Both the position numbers and the translations under genes were made by a program. Below the pieces are notes generated by a model. That model saw nothing but the letters and a program-made list of their open reading frames with translations, searched no databases and had not been told where the DNA came from. DNA of 14,841 bases from NCBI GenBank assembly GCA_030428025.1, contig JAUIBJ010000024.1, positions 1 through 14,841 on the forward strand, written 5' to 3'. How positions within the stretch are numbered: the first letter of the stretch is position 1; each line of letters begins with the position of its first letter. Source of the DNA: Alphaproteobacteria bacterium (GTDB taxonomy: Bacteria; Pseudomonadota; Alphaproteobacteria; Rhodobacterales; Rhodobacteraceae). Of this stretch, positions 1 through 6,356 are shown one piece after another.

Positions 1-859
1 CGCCGCGCGGCCCTTCGTCAAGGCGCATATCAGCCCGGTGATCTCGCCCATGCGGTTCGGCGAGGATGCGGTCGACGTCACCTTCGAATGCCTCGCGCAC
101 AATATCCCGGTCTCCTGCATCACCGCCGCACAGGCCGGTGCCACGGCGCCTGCCACGCTCGCGGGGTTTCTGGCGCAGTCGCTGGCCGAGACGCTGGCAA
201 GCCTCGTGATGGTGCATTGCATCAAGCCCGGCCACCCGATGGTGTTTTCCAACTGGCCGTTGGTGATCGACCTGCGCACCGGCGCCTTTGCCGGCGGCGG
301 CGGCGAGATCGCGGTGCTGAACGCCGCGTCGGCACAGCTGTCGAACTGGCTGGGACTGGTCTCAGGTGTGGCGGCCAGCATGACCGACGCCAAAGCGATC
401 GACGCGCAATACGGGGTTGAGAAGGGCCTCACCTCTCTCGCCGCCGCGCTGGCCGGCGGCAACCTGATCTATGAAAGCTCGGGCATGACCGCCTCGCTTC
501 TGGGCGCGAGCTTCGAGGCATTCATCCTCGACGACGAGATGCACGCCATGACCTACCGTGCCCTGCGCGGCATCGAGGTGAGCGAGGAAAACCTCGGCTA
601 TGAAGCGATCCGTGCCGCCGTGCTGGGTGAGGGGCACTTCCTTGGCGGCGATCACACCTTCCAGGCGATGGAGCGCGACTATGTCTATCCGCGCCTGGCC
701 TGTCGCGACACGCCCCGCGTCTGGCAGGAGGGCGGCGCGCAGCAGGCTTGGGACAGGGCCCGCGCCCGCGCCCGCGAGATCCTCGCCGAAGATCCGCCGG
801 CCTATCTGACGCCCGAGCAGGACGAGGCGATCCGCCGCCGGTTCCGCATCCTCCACTGA
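1..859 (+). CDS. Trimethylamine/glycine betaine methyltransferase (MttB) family protein, C-terminal part
   Basis: The reading frame is open from base 2, so the 5' part of the gene lies outside the window; 285 C-terminal residues are present, against roughly 500 for the whole family. The stretch H-I-S-P-V-I-S-P-M-R-F-G near the left edge, the glycine-rich GGGGEIAVLNAASAQL segment and the later GVAASMTDAK segment resemble the MttB barrel. Family members move a methyl group from a trimethylated amine to a corrinoid protein. Classical MttB has a pyrrolysine read from an in-frame UAG; no in-frame TAG occurs here and the frame ends at TGA. This is therefore a non-pyrrolysine homologue, the group that includes glycine betaine methyltransferase MtgB. 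The substrate cannot be told from sequence. It converges on the LysR gene with only 15 bp between the stops. Family assignment is fairly sure, substrate is not. Confidence 0.85.
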   Translation, partial: AARPFVKAHISPVISPMRFGEDAVDVTFECLAHNIPVSCITAAQAGATAPATLAGFLAQSLAETLASLVMVHCIKPGHPMVFSNWPLVIDLRTGAFAGGGGEIAVLNAASAQLSNWLGLVSGVAASMTDAKAIDAQYGVEKGLTSLAAALAGGNLIYESSGMTASLLGASFEAFILDDEMHAMTYRALRGIEVSEENLGYEAIRAAVLGEGHFLGGDHTFQAMERDYVYPRLACRDTPRVWQEGGAQQAWDRARARAREILAEDPPAYLTPEQDEAIRRRFRILH

Positions 860-874
860 CCGCCCGGCACGCGG

Positions 875-1861
875 CTATTCGCTCTCCGCCGCGGGCGCCT
901 CGGGCAGCAGGCGGAACTGGCCCTCGAGCCAGGGCATCCGCTCCACCGCCGGCTGGATCGCCCGCTCGGCGATCAGCCGCCGCAACGTGCCCACGACCGA
1001 ATTCACCACCGGGTCGGCCGCAGTCTCGGTGGTGTAGACCGACAGATAGCGCGCGAACCCCTTGGCCGGGAAGGGCACCAGCGCGATCTGGCGGTGCAGG
1101 GGCCGGGCGCGAATATAGTTGAGCGGCGTCGTGATCGCCCAGCCGTCGCCCTCTGCCACCATGCTCATCAGGGTCTGGTTGCTCTCGAATTCGAAACGCC
1201 CGTCCACCGTGACATGCAGTCGCCGCAACTGCTGTTCGATCTGCCCGGCCATGAACTGGTTCGAGGAATAGCGCAGAAGGGGACGGGGCGAACGCCCGGC
1301 AAGGTAATCCTCGGGCGGGGTGGTGTCGCCCTCGGGCACGGCAAGCGCGAAGGGTTCGCGCATGAGCGGTCGCTCGATCAGGTCCTCGGGATCGAACTGG
1401 GGCCGGGCGGCGATGCCGATGTCGATCTCCTGATGCCGCAGCAGGGTCAGGATCTCGTGGCTGGGCCGGGTCAGGTGCCGGAAGCGGCAGCGCGGCATGC
1501 CGGCAGCGAGACTGCGTGCCAGTTCCGGCCCGATCTCGCTGTCGAAATCCTCGATCAGCCCCAGCGACAGCTCGCGCGTTTCCGACAGCGCGCCCGAGCG
1601 CAGCTCGGTCTCGGCCTTACGCAGAAGCCACAGCGCCTCTTCCACATAGCGGTGAAAGACGGCGCCGGTGGGGGTCAGCCGCAGGGGGCGGCGGGCATGG
1701 TCGAACAGGCTCATGCCCAGCGTATCCTCGAGGCTGCGCAGGTGATGCGACACGGTGGAGACCGACAGGCCCGCCTCGCGCGCGGCCTCCTGCACCGCGC
1801 CGCTGCGGGCGGTGAGAAGAAAGACCTCGAGCCATTTCAGGCTGAGCTTGGACTGTTTCAT
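875..1861 (-). CDS. LysR-family transcriptional regulator
   Basis: This 328-residue protein has the usual LysR length and layout. The N-terminal winged helix-turn-helix spans about residues 1-65 (SLKWLEVFLLTARSGAVQEA, then SVSTVSHHLRSLEDTLGMSL and LTPTG). A linker helix and a substrate-binding domain of the type 2 periplasmic fold follow from about residue 90. The ATG at 1861 is chosen because it starts just before the helix-turn-helix; the longer frame to 2008 would add 49 residues lacking family character and would run back through the end of the upstream pilin-like gene. A strong promoter lies at 1894-1923, leaving a leader of about 25 bp or so. It converges with the methyltransferase-family gene, but LysR targets are usually divergent, so regulation of that gene is only a guess. 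The effector is unknown. Confidence 0.93.
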   Translation of the reverse strand: MKQSKLSLKWLEVFLLTARSGAVQEAAREAGLSVSTVSHHLRSLEDTLGMSLFDHARRPLRLTPTGAVFHRYVEEALWLLRKAETELRSGALSETRELSLGLIEDFDSEIGPELARSLAAGMPRCRFRHLTRPSHEILTLLRHQEIDIGIAARPQFDPEDLIERPLMREPFALAVPEGDTTPPEDYLAGRSPRPLLRYSSNQFMAGQIEQQLRRLHVTVDGRFEFESNQTLMSMVAEGDGWAITTPLNYIRARPLHRQIALVPFPAKGFARYLSVYTTETAADPVVNSVVGTLRRLIAERAIQPAVERMPWLEGQFRLLPEAPAAESE

Positions 1862-1893
1862 GCGGGTATCCCGGGTCGGTATCGAGCCGGGAA

Positions 1894-1923
1894 AGTATAG
1901 AAACAAAGTTTCGAAACAGTCAA
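1894..1923 (-). promoter_or_regulatory. Promoter of the LysR gene with a symmetric element in the spacer
   Basis: Read on the minus strand, TTGACT (1918-1923) and TATACT (1894-1899) are separated by 18 bp, a near-consensus housekeeping promoter (5/6 matches at each box). The spacer is filled by GAAACAAAGTTTCGAAAC as read on the plus strand (1900-1917). It holds the perfect palindrome GTTTCGAAAC (1908-1917) and a second GAAAC/GTTTC inverted repeat (1900-1904 with 1908-1912). A protein bound there would cover the polymerase site, so this is a likely operator, perhaps for LysR autoregulation. Confidence 0.7.
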
Positions 1924-1943
1924 AAGCAATTCGGGCCGTGGCC

Positions 1944-2153
1944 CTATTGCTTGCGCGTACCGTCACTGTCGCCGTTGTCGACGGTCTTGGCGCTGATCTC
2001 GGCGGCAATCCCGCTGGCCAGCGCGGTCACGCCTTCTTCCACCGTATTCACCGCCGCCGTGCCAAGCCCCACCACGGCGGCCGTCATGACGACCCAGTCG
2101 ACGGTCACAGCGCCGTCCTCGTCCTTCAGGAACTGTCTGACTCGTTCGTTCAT
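1944..2153 (-). CDS. Flp-like type IVb pilin family small protein (69 aa)
   Basis: The 69-residue product has a short charged N-terminus (MNERVRQFLKDEDG), then a hydrophobic segment at about residues 15-40 (AVTVDWVVMTAAVVGLGTAA), then a polar tail. This is the layout of Flp/Fap pilins, which are cut after the glycine by a prepilin peptidase. In classical Flp the sequence after the cut is A-x-x-x-E-Y; here it is A-V-T-V-D-W, so the conserved Glu at +5 is Asp and Tyr is Trp. ATG at 2153 follows a weak GGGGTG ribosome site. It lies 63 bp downstream of a second related small gene on the same strand and 82 bp upstream of the LysR start. No tad/cpa assembly genes are present. It may be a true minor pilin or a membrane-anchored small protein. 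Confidence 0.7.
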   Translation of the reverse strand: MNERVRQFLKDEDGAVTVDWVVMTAAVVGLGTAAVNTVEEGVTALASGIAAEISAKTVDNGDSDGTRKQ

Positions 2154-2216
2154 CGCGACACCCCGCGTCTTGATCGGGGTGCAGGCCTAACGCGGATTTC
2201 CGGCAGGATTATGGCG

Positions 2217-2396
2217 TCAGTCGCCGTTTTCCACGGTGACGCTGCCGCTGACATGGTCGCCCGCGCCAGACATGCTGGCCTGTACGGCGGTCACGGCGGA
2301 CATGCCCAGCATGACTGCCCCGGCCGTCAGCATCACCCAGTCGGTGCTGACCACGCCCCGCTCGTCGGCGGTGAAGGTTCTGAGAAGCTTGATCAT
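2217..2396 (-). CDS. Second Flp-like pilin family small protein (59 aa)
   Basis: ATG at 2396 opens a 59-codon frame ending in TGA at 2217-2219. The product starts MIKLLRTFTADERG and continues VVSTDWVMLTAGAVMLGMSA. It therefore shares with the downstream neighbour the acidic stretch before Gly, the V-x-T-D-W motif, the L/M-T-A and the hydrophobic helix, followed by a short polar tail ending in E-N-G-D. A GAAAGG ribosome site lies about 9 bases before the ATG. Similarity to the neighbouring gene is the main support, since a frame this short means little alone. The two probably arose by duplication and may be co-transcribed. As in its neighbour, the expected Glu at +5 after the processing glycine is Asp. 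Function is inferred from the fold pattern only. Confidence 0.65.
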   Translation of the reverse strand: MIKLLRTFTADERGVVSTDWVMLTAGAVMLGMSAVTAVQASMSGAGDHVSGSVTVENGD

Positions 2397-2628
2397 GCGT
2401 CCGGCCTTTCGCGGTCAGGAGTTCAGGCGATGTCTGTCAGGCGGTCTTGCCCGTGGGATGGGGGGAAGCTGCGGGCGGAATACGGCGGAAATGTGGCGTT
2501 CTCCGACGATTCGCCTCAATTCCGCCAGGATTGTCCCCCCCGCCAGAGTAATGGGACGCGGGTCCCGGATTGGCCCGAAAACTGAAACAATCGGGCGTTT
2601 CCGGCCCAAGGACGGCCCGGCGCGCGGG
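2397..2628. other. Non-coding spacer between livM and the pilin-like genes
   Basis: No convincing gene is seen in these 232 bp. It holds the 3' end region of the liv transcript and the upstream region of the pilin-like pair. The heptamer GGCGGAA occurs at 2474-2480 and 2484-2490 (exactly 10 bp apart) and in inverted form at 2520-2526. A GGGAC/GTCCC inverted repeat with a 4-base loop lies at 2553-2566. No clear -35/-10 pair and no terminator with a T-run could be recognised. Confidence 0.5.
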
Positions 2629-3933
2629 TCATCTTTCGGGAATCAACCCCCTCGGGCTGAACCGCAGGACGAGAATCAGCACCAACCCCATGGTGAGGAG
2701 CCGCATATGCGCCGCGCTTTCGATCAGATGCGCCTTGAGCGCACTACCCTCTGCCAGCGGCGCGGTGATCACCTGCATCAGCCACAGCCCGATCGGCTCG
2801 ACCTGCACCCACAGGAACCAGATCAGGAACCCTCCGAGCACGGCGCCGAAATTGTTGCCCGAACCGCCCACGATCACCATAACCCAGATCAGGAAGGTAA
2901 AACGCAACGGCTGGTAAGAGGTGGGGATCAGCTGGCCGTCGAGCGTGGTCATCATCGCGCCCGCGATGCCGCAGACCGCCGAGCCCAGAATGAAGATCTG
3001 AAGATGCCGGCGGGTGACATCCTTGCCCATGGCCTCGGCCGCGACCTCGTTGTCGCGGATGGCGCGCATCATCCGGCCCCAGGGGCTTTTCAGCGCCAGC
3101 TGTGCCAGCAGCAGGATCAGCGCCAGTACCACGGTGAACAGAACCGAATAGCCCAGCTTGACATAGAGCGAGGAGGCCGTCACCGGGTCGAGCCCCATTC
3201 CCGCCGCCGTCTCGACGAAGCCCGGATCGTTCTGCAGATCGATCTCGTAAGGAACCGGGCGGGGAAGACCCACCACGTTCTTCACCCCGCGCGCCAGCCA
3301 GTCCTCGTTCTTCAGCACGGCGAGGATGATTTCGGCGATGCCCAGCGTGGCGATGGCCAGATAGTCCGAGCGCAGGCCCAGAGCGGTCTTACCGATGATC
3401 CAGGCGGCGCCCGCGGCCAGCAGCCCGCCCACCGGCCAGGCCAGCACCACCGGCAGGTTGAGCCCGCCCAGATAGCCGGTGGAGGCGGGGCTTACCGCCT
3501 CCACCTCCTCGACGCCGGGATCGAAGACCGCGCGGTAAAGGAAGAAGCCTCCCACGAGAATGACCAGAATGGCGGCCGCCCGGGCCGGCGATTTCGGCAT
3601 GTGCCTATAGGCCAGCGCCGCCGCCACGATCACCGCCGCGCCGGTCAGGAGCCCCGCCAGCACCCGCACGCCGCCGGCCGCCCAGGCCTCGGTCGTGGGG
3701 GGCATCGAGACCAGCACGGTGGCCAGCCCGCCCAGGGCCACGAAGCCCATGACGCCCACGTTGAACAGCCCCGCAAAGCCCCATTGCAGGTTCACTCCCA
3801 GCGACATGATCGCCGAGATGAGCCCCATGTTGACAATCAGAAGTGCCGTCGACCAGCTCTGCATGACCCCGGTCAGCAGGATCAGGAAGGCGACCAGCGC
3901 GAAAAGCCCGAAATTCCTGACGCTTCCGCTCAT
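2629..3933 (-). CDS. livM: Branched-chain amino acid-type ABC transporter permease LivM
   Basis: This 434-residue inner-membrane protein is rich in hydrophobic segments. It has the LivM signatures SLGVNLQWGFAGLFNVGVMGF near residues 44-64, GLRSDYLAIATLGIAEII in the middle, and the ATPase-contacting loop GRMMRAIRDNEVAAEAMGKDV in the C-terminal half. With LivH it should form the pore for amino acids or related solutes. It is longer than most LivM proteins (often near 300-350 residues). The extra length lies between the N-terminal block and the G-L-R-S-D-Y motif (about residues 78-185) and seems to contain added hydrophobic segments. Its ATG (3931-3933) overlaps the livH stop by 4 bp, so translation is probably coupled. 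It is the last gene of the cluster. Solute specificity cannot be read from the sequence. Confidence 0.92.
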   Translation of the reverse strand: MSGSVRNFGLFALVAFLILLTGVMQSWSTALLIVNMGLISAIMSLGVNLQWGFAGLFNVGVMGFVALGGLATVLVSMPPTTEAWAAGGVRVLAGLLTGAAVIVAAALAYRHMPKSPARAAAILVILVGGFFLYRAVFDPGVEEVEAVSPASTGYLGGLNLPVVLAWPVGGLLAAGAAWIIGKTALGLRSDYLAIATLGIAEIILAVLKNEDWLARGVKNVVGLPRPVPYEIDLQNDPGFVETAAGMGLDPVTASSLYVKLGYSVLFTVVLALILLLAQLALKSPWGRMMRAIRDNEVAAEAMGKDVTRRHLQIFILGSAVCGIAGAMMTTLDGQLIPTSYQPLRFTFLIWVMVIVGGSGNNFGAVLGGFLIWFLWVQVEPIGLWLMQVITAPLAEGSALKAHLIESAAHMRLLTMGLVLILVLRFSPRGLIPER

Positions 3934-4940
3934 ACCGCTTTCCCCCTGAAAAGACCCGTGGGCCGGAACAGCAGCACGATCAGCAGGATCACGAAGCTGA
4001 CCGCGAATTTGTAATCCGTCGACAGAAGCTGCACGAGGCCCGAAGGTTCGAGGTTTTCGGGCAGCAGATAGCCCAGCACCTTCTTCCAGGCATAGGTGAT
4101 GAACACCTCCGAGAAGGCGATCACGAAGCCGCCGGCAATGGCGCCCAGCGGGCTGCCCAGCCCGCCGACGATGGCGCTGGCGAAGATGGGCAGCAGAAGC
4201 TGGAAATAGGTGAAGGGCTTGAAGCTCTTGTCGAGCCCGTAAAGCACGCCCGCGATGGTGGCGAGCCCGGCCACGATCAGCCAGGTCACCATCACCACGC
4301 GGTCGGGATTGATGCCCGAAAGCAGGGCCAGATCCTCGTTGTCGGAATAGGCGCGCATGCTCTTGCCGGTGCGGGTGCGGTTCAGGAACCAGAAAAGCGC
4401 AGCCACGACGATCACCGCTGTGATCACGGTGATCCCCTGCGTCGATTTGATCGCGAGCCCCTCGTCGAGGCCCGTCGCCTCCTTGAAATCGCGCGCCGAG
4501 ATGATGAAGCGTGCGCCGTCGGCGAAGCGCTGGTCGCCCGGCCCGATGATGAAGCGGACTAGGCCGTTAAGCACGAACATCACCCCGATGGACACGATCA
4601 CCAGAATGACGGGTTTCGCCTTCTGCGCCCGGTAGAAGCGATAGACCGCCCGATCAGTGAAGAGCAGGAGCACCATGCAGGCCGCGATGCCGAAGGGCAG
4701 GGCGAGAAGCGCGGTGGGAAGCACCCCCAGATGCAGCCCCATCCCCTGAAACCACCAGGTGATAAGGATCGTCGCCATGGTGCCGAAGGCCATGGTGTCG
4801 CCATGGGCGAAGTTGGAAAAACGCAGGATGCCGTAGATCATCGTCACACCGAGCGCCCCGAGCGCCAGCTGGCTGCCATAGGCGATGGCGGGGACAAGAA
4901 CGAAGTTCGACAGCGCCACGAAGGCGTTCAGAAGATCCAT
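3930..4940 (-). CDS. livH: Branched-chain amino acid-type ABC transporter permease LivH
   Basis: The product has 336 residues and several membrane segments. Family motifs seen are LALGALGVTMIYGILRFSNFAHGD near the N-terminus, the cytoplasmic coupling loop RTRTGKSMRAYSDNEDLALL in the middle, and ASAIVGGLGSPLGAIAGG towards the C-terminus. It pairs with LivM. The ATG at 4940 is preferred over the one at 5000 because GGAGGG stands 8 bases before it and because the extra 20 residues (including R-A-G-P-A-P-P-E-G) do not look like LivH. It is separated by 160 bp from the preceding lipoprotein gene and seems to have its own promoter region, marked by a consensus -35 box and two DnaA boxes. The stop overlaps the livM start. 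Confidence 0.93.
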   Translation of the reverse strand: MDLLNAFVALSNFVLVPAIAYGSQLALGALGVTMIYGILRFSNFAHGDTMAFGTMATILITWWFQGMGLHLGVLPTALLALPFGIAACMVLLLFTDRAVYRFYRAQKAKPVILVIVSIGVMFVLNGLVRFIIGPGDQRFADGARFIISARDFKEATGLDEGLAIKSTQGITVITAVIVVAALFWFLNRTRTGKSMRAYSDNEDLALLSGINPDRVVMVTWLIVAGLATIAGVLYGLDKSFKPFTYFQLLLPIFASAIVGGLGSPLGAIAGGFVIAFSEVFITYAWKKVLGYLLPENLEPSGLVQLLSTDYKFAVSFVILLIVLLFRPTGLFRGKAV

Positions 4941-4985
4941 CAGCCGACCCTCCGGCGGGGCAGGGCCCGCACGGGGGGCGTCGAC

Positions 4986-5008
4986 CGATGCAGATCGCAT
5001 CGTGTCAA
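4986..5008 (-). promoter_or_regulatory. Probable livH promoter -35 box with adjoining inverted repeat
   Basis: On the minus strand a perfect TTGACA (5003-5008) is followed directly by CGATGCGATCTGCATCG (4986-5002), a 6-bp inverted repeat CGATGC/GCATCG around 5 bases. The repeat fills exactly the 17 bp normally separating -35 from -10. The expected -10 position reads GTCGAC, a poor match, so the promoter may be weak or need an activator. The repeat is a candidate operator. Confidence 0.45.
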
Positions 5009-5009
5009 C

Positions 5010-5043
5010 TTATCCACAGATTCATCCCCATTTCTGTGGATAA
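5010..5043. promoter_or_regulatory. Pair of inverted consensus DnaA boxes
   Basis: TTATCCACA at 5010-5018 and its reverse complement TGTGGATAA at 5035-5043 both match the high-affinity DnaA box exactly. The match extends to an 11-bp perfect inverted repeat (5010-5020 with 5033-5043) around 12 bases, followed by AT-rich TAAAATAT. The pair ends one base from the livH -35 box. It may be a DnaA control or titration site. The region lacks the box cluster and gene neighbours expected of a replication origin. Confidence 0.65.
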
Positions 5044-5100
5044 AATATCGCGTTTGTGACAGGGGCCTGCCGCAGGCGACGGGCCGGAAGCGGATCATTC

Positions 5101-5526
5101 TCATGCCGGCTGGCTCCCTTTGCGGCAGCGGCCTTCGGAGTAGTAGCGGCCCTTCGAGCCACCTTCGCCCTCGGCGCGCACCTCCCCGTCGGAGGCGACC
5201 AGAACGCGGCTGCCGTCACGCATGACATAGATGCGGGCGGCGTTGTTGTTCTGCACCAGATCGACGCGCCTCTGCTGCGCCTCGCCGGCATCGAGAACCA
5301 CCACGTCCGACGCGCCGCCGGTACCCTGCCGTTGCAACACGAAGCGCCAGGGCGCGGGTTCGTCCTCGCCGGTCAGCGTGCAGTCCCAGATAAACCGCCC
5401 CTGAAGCGCCGCGACCATCTGCTCATGCGCCAGCCCGGAGCGCGCCGCTGTTTCGGGGGCCTCGCCCCCGCAGGCTGCCAGCGCGGACAGGGCCAGCCCT
5501 GCTGCAATCCATTTCCGCATCGTCAT
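5101..5526 (-). CDS. Small lipoprotein of unknown function inside the liv operon
   Basis: This 141-residue protein begins with MTMRKWIAAGLALSALAAC, a signal peptide ending in the lipobox L-A-A-C with Cys at residue 19, so it should be lipid-anchored in the envelope. The mature part contains WDCTLTGEDEPAPWRFVLQR, a run of three Asn, and a late Cys (SEGRCRKGSQ). The two mature cysteines could form a disulfide. I do not recognise a named domain. ATG at 5526 overlaps the livF stop (ATGA); a second ATG at 5520 would keep the same signal peptide. Position and overlap show it is made with the transporter ATPases, so a role in substrate delivery, assembly or sensing of the transporter is possible but unproven. 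Confidence 0.8.
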   Translation of the reverse strand: MTMRKWIAAGLALSALAACGGEAPETAARSGLAHEQMVAALQGRFIWDCTLTGEDEPAPWRFVLQRQGTGGASDVVVLDAGEAQQRRVDLVQNNNAARIYVMRDGSRVLVASDGEVRAEGEGGSKGRYYSEGRCRKGSQPA

Positions 5527-6356
5527 CCCCCCAGGAAACTCTTGCGCACTTCCGGATCGGCCAGCAATTCCTTGCCGGTTCCGGAATAGGCGTTGCGCCC
5601 CTGCACCAGCACATATCCCTTGTCGGCGATCTCCAGCGCCTGGCGCGCGTTCTGCTCGACCATCAGGATCGGAATGCCGGTGCGGCTCACTTCGATGATC
5701 CGGTCGAAAAGCTCGTCCATCACGATCGGGCTTACGCCCGCCGTGGGCTCGTCGAGCATCAGCACCTTGGGCTCGGTCATCAGCGCCCGGCCCACCGCCA
5801 CCTGCTGGCGCTGCCCGCCGCTGAGTTCTCCGGCCGCCTGTTTGCGTTTCTCGCGCAGGATCGGGAACAGGTCATAGACCTGCTCCATCGTGCCGGAAAT
5901 GTCGTCCTCGCGGATGAAGGCGCCCATTTCGAGGTTTTCCTCCACCGTCATCGAGGTGAAGATGTTGTGGTTCTGCGGCACGAACCCCATCCCCTTGGCC
6001 ACCCGCGCCTGCGGGGTCAGGGCCGAGATATCCTCGCCGTCGAGCCGCACATGCCCTTGCCGCAGGTCGAGCATGCCGAAGACAGCCTTCATCGCCGTCG
6101 ACTTGCCGGCACCGTTTGGTCCCACGATCACGGCGATCTCGCCCCGGTCCACGGCGATGGTGCAGTCATGCAGGATGTCGGGGCCAGACCGGCCATAGCC
6201 GCCGGTCATGGCCTCGCCGATCAGGAAGGGGCCGCCGCCGGGGGCCGCCACCGCCGGCCCCCCGTCGCGCAGCGGCGTTTCGCCCGCCCCGTCTGGATTG
6301 GTGATCGAGCGGTCCTTGTTGCCGCGGTCGTCCTGATAGGCATTTCGCCCCGTCAA
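5523..6356 (-). CDS. livF: Branched-chain amino acid-type ABC transporter ATPase LivF
   Basis: The 277-residue protein is one of two ATPases of the transporter. Visible are Walker A GPNGAGKST (residues 79-87), Q-loop Gln 128, signature LSGGQ (178-182) and Walker B VLMLDEP (198-204). The usual H-loop position reads V-E-Q-N, as is normal for LivF. Codon choice supports a TTG start at 6356 that overlaps the preceding stop (TTGA): in the first 35 codons after it, 29 end in G or C and second positions are rich in A. This gives a hydrophilic extension of about 40 residues before the usual LivF start. An alternative GTG at 6251, with a G-run before it, would give 242 residues, close to family length. 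The gene end overlaps the lipoprotein start. Confidence 0.92.
   Translation of the reverse strand: MTGRNAYQDDRGNKDRSITNPDGAGETPLRDGGPAVAAPGGGPFLIGEAMTGGYGRSGPDILHDCTIAVDRGEIAVIVGPNGAGKSTAMKAVFGMLDLRQGHVRLDGEDISALTPQARVAKGMGFVPQNHNIFTSMTVEENLEMGAFIREDDISGTMEQVYDLFPILREKRKQAAGELSGGQRQQVAVGRALMTEPKVLMLDEPTAGVSPIVMDELFDRIIEVSRTGIPILMVEQNARQALEIADKGYVLVQGRNAYSGTGKELLADPEVRKSFLGG

Noticed and set aside
1862..2008. Longer N-terminus for the LysR protein (start at 2008)
   Set aside because: The added 49 residues lack LysR character, run through a strong promoter and overlap the upstream pilin-like gene.
2415..2609. 64-codon minus-strand frame in the spacer after livM
   Set aside because: No ribosome site, no similarity I recognise and mixed base use; treated as chance.
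2236..4014. 592-codon open frame on the plus strand opposite livM
   Set aside because: It is antisense to a well-supported permease. The predicted protein is full of His, Gln, Arg and Asp, as expected from reading GC-rich coding DNA backwards, and it has no recognisable domain.
5065..5077. GCCTG/CAGGC hairpin after the lipoprotein gene as a terminator
   Set aside because: Stem of only 5 bp with a 3-base loop and no T-run on the minus strand; too weak to call.
5001..5100. Replication origin suggested by DnaA boxes and AT-rich bases
   Set aside because: Only two boxes, a very short AT-rich stretch and no origin-associated genes (dnaA, hemE, parAB, repABC) nearby; kept as a regulatory site instead.
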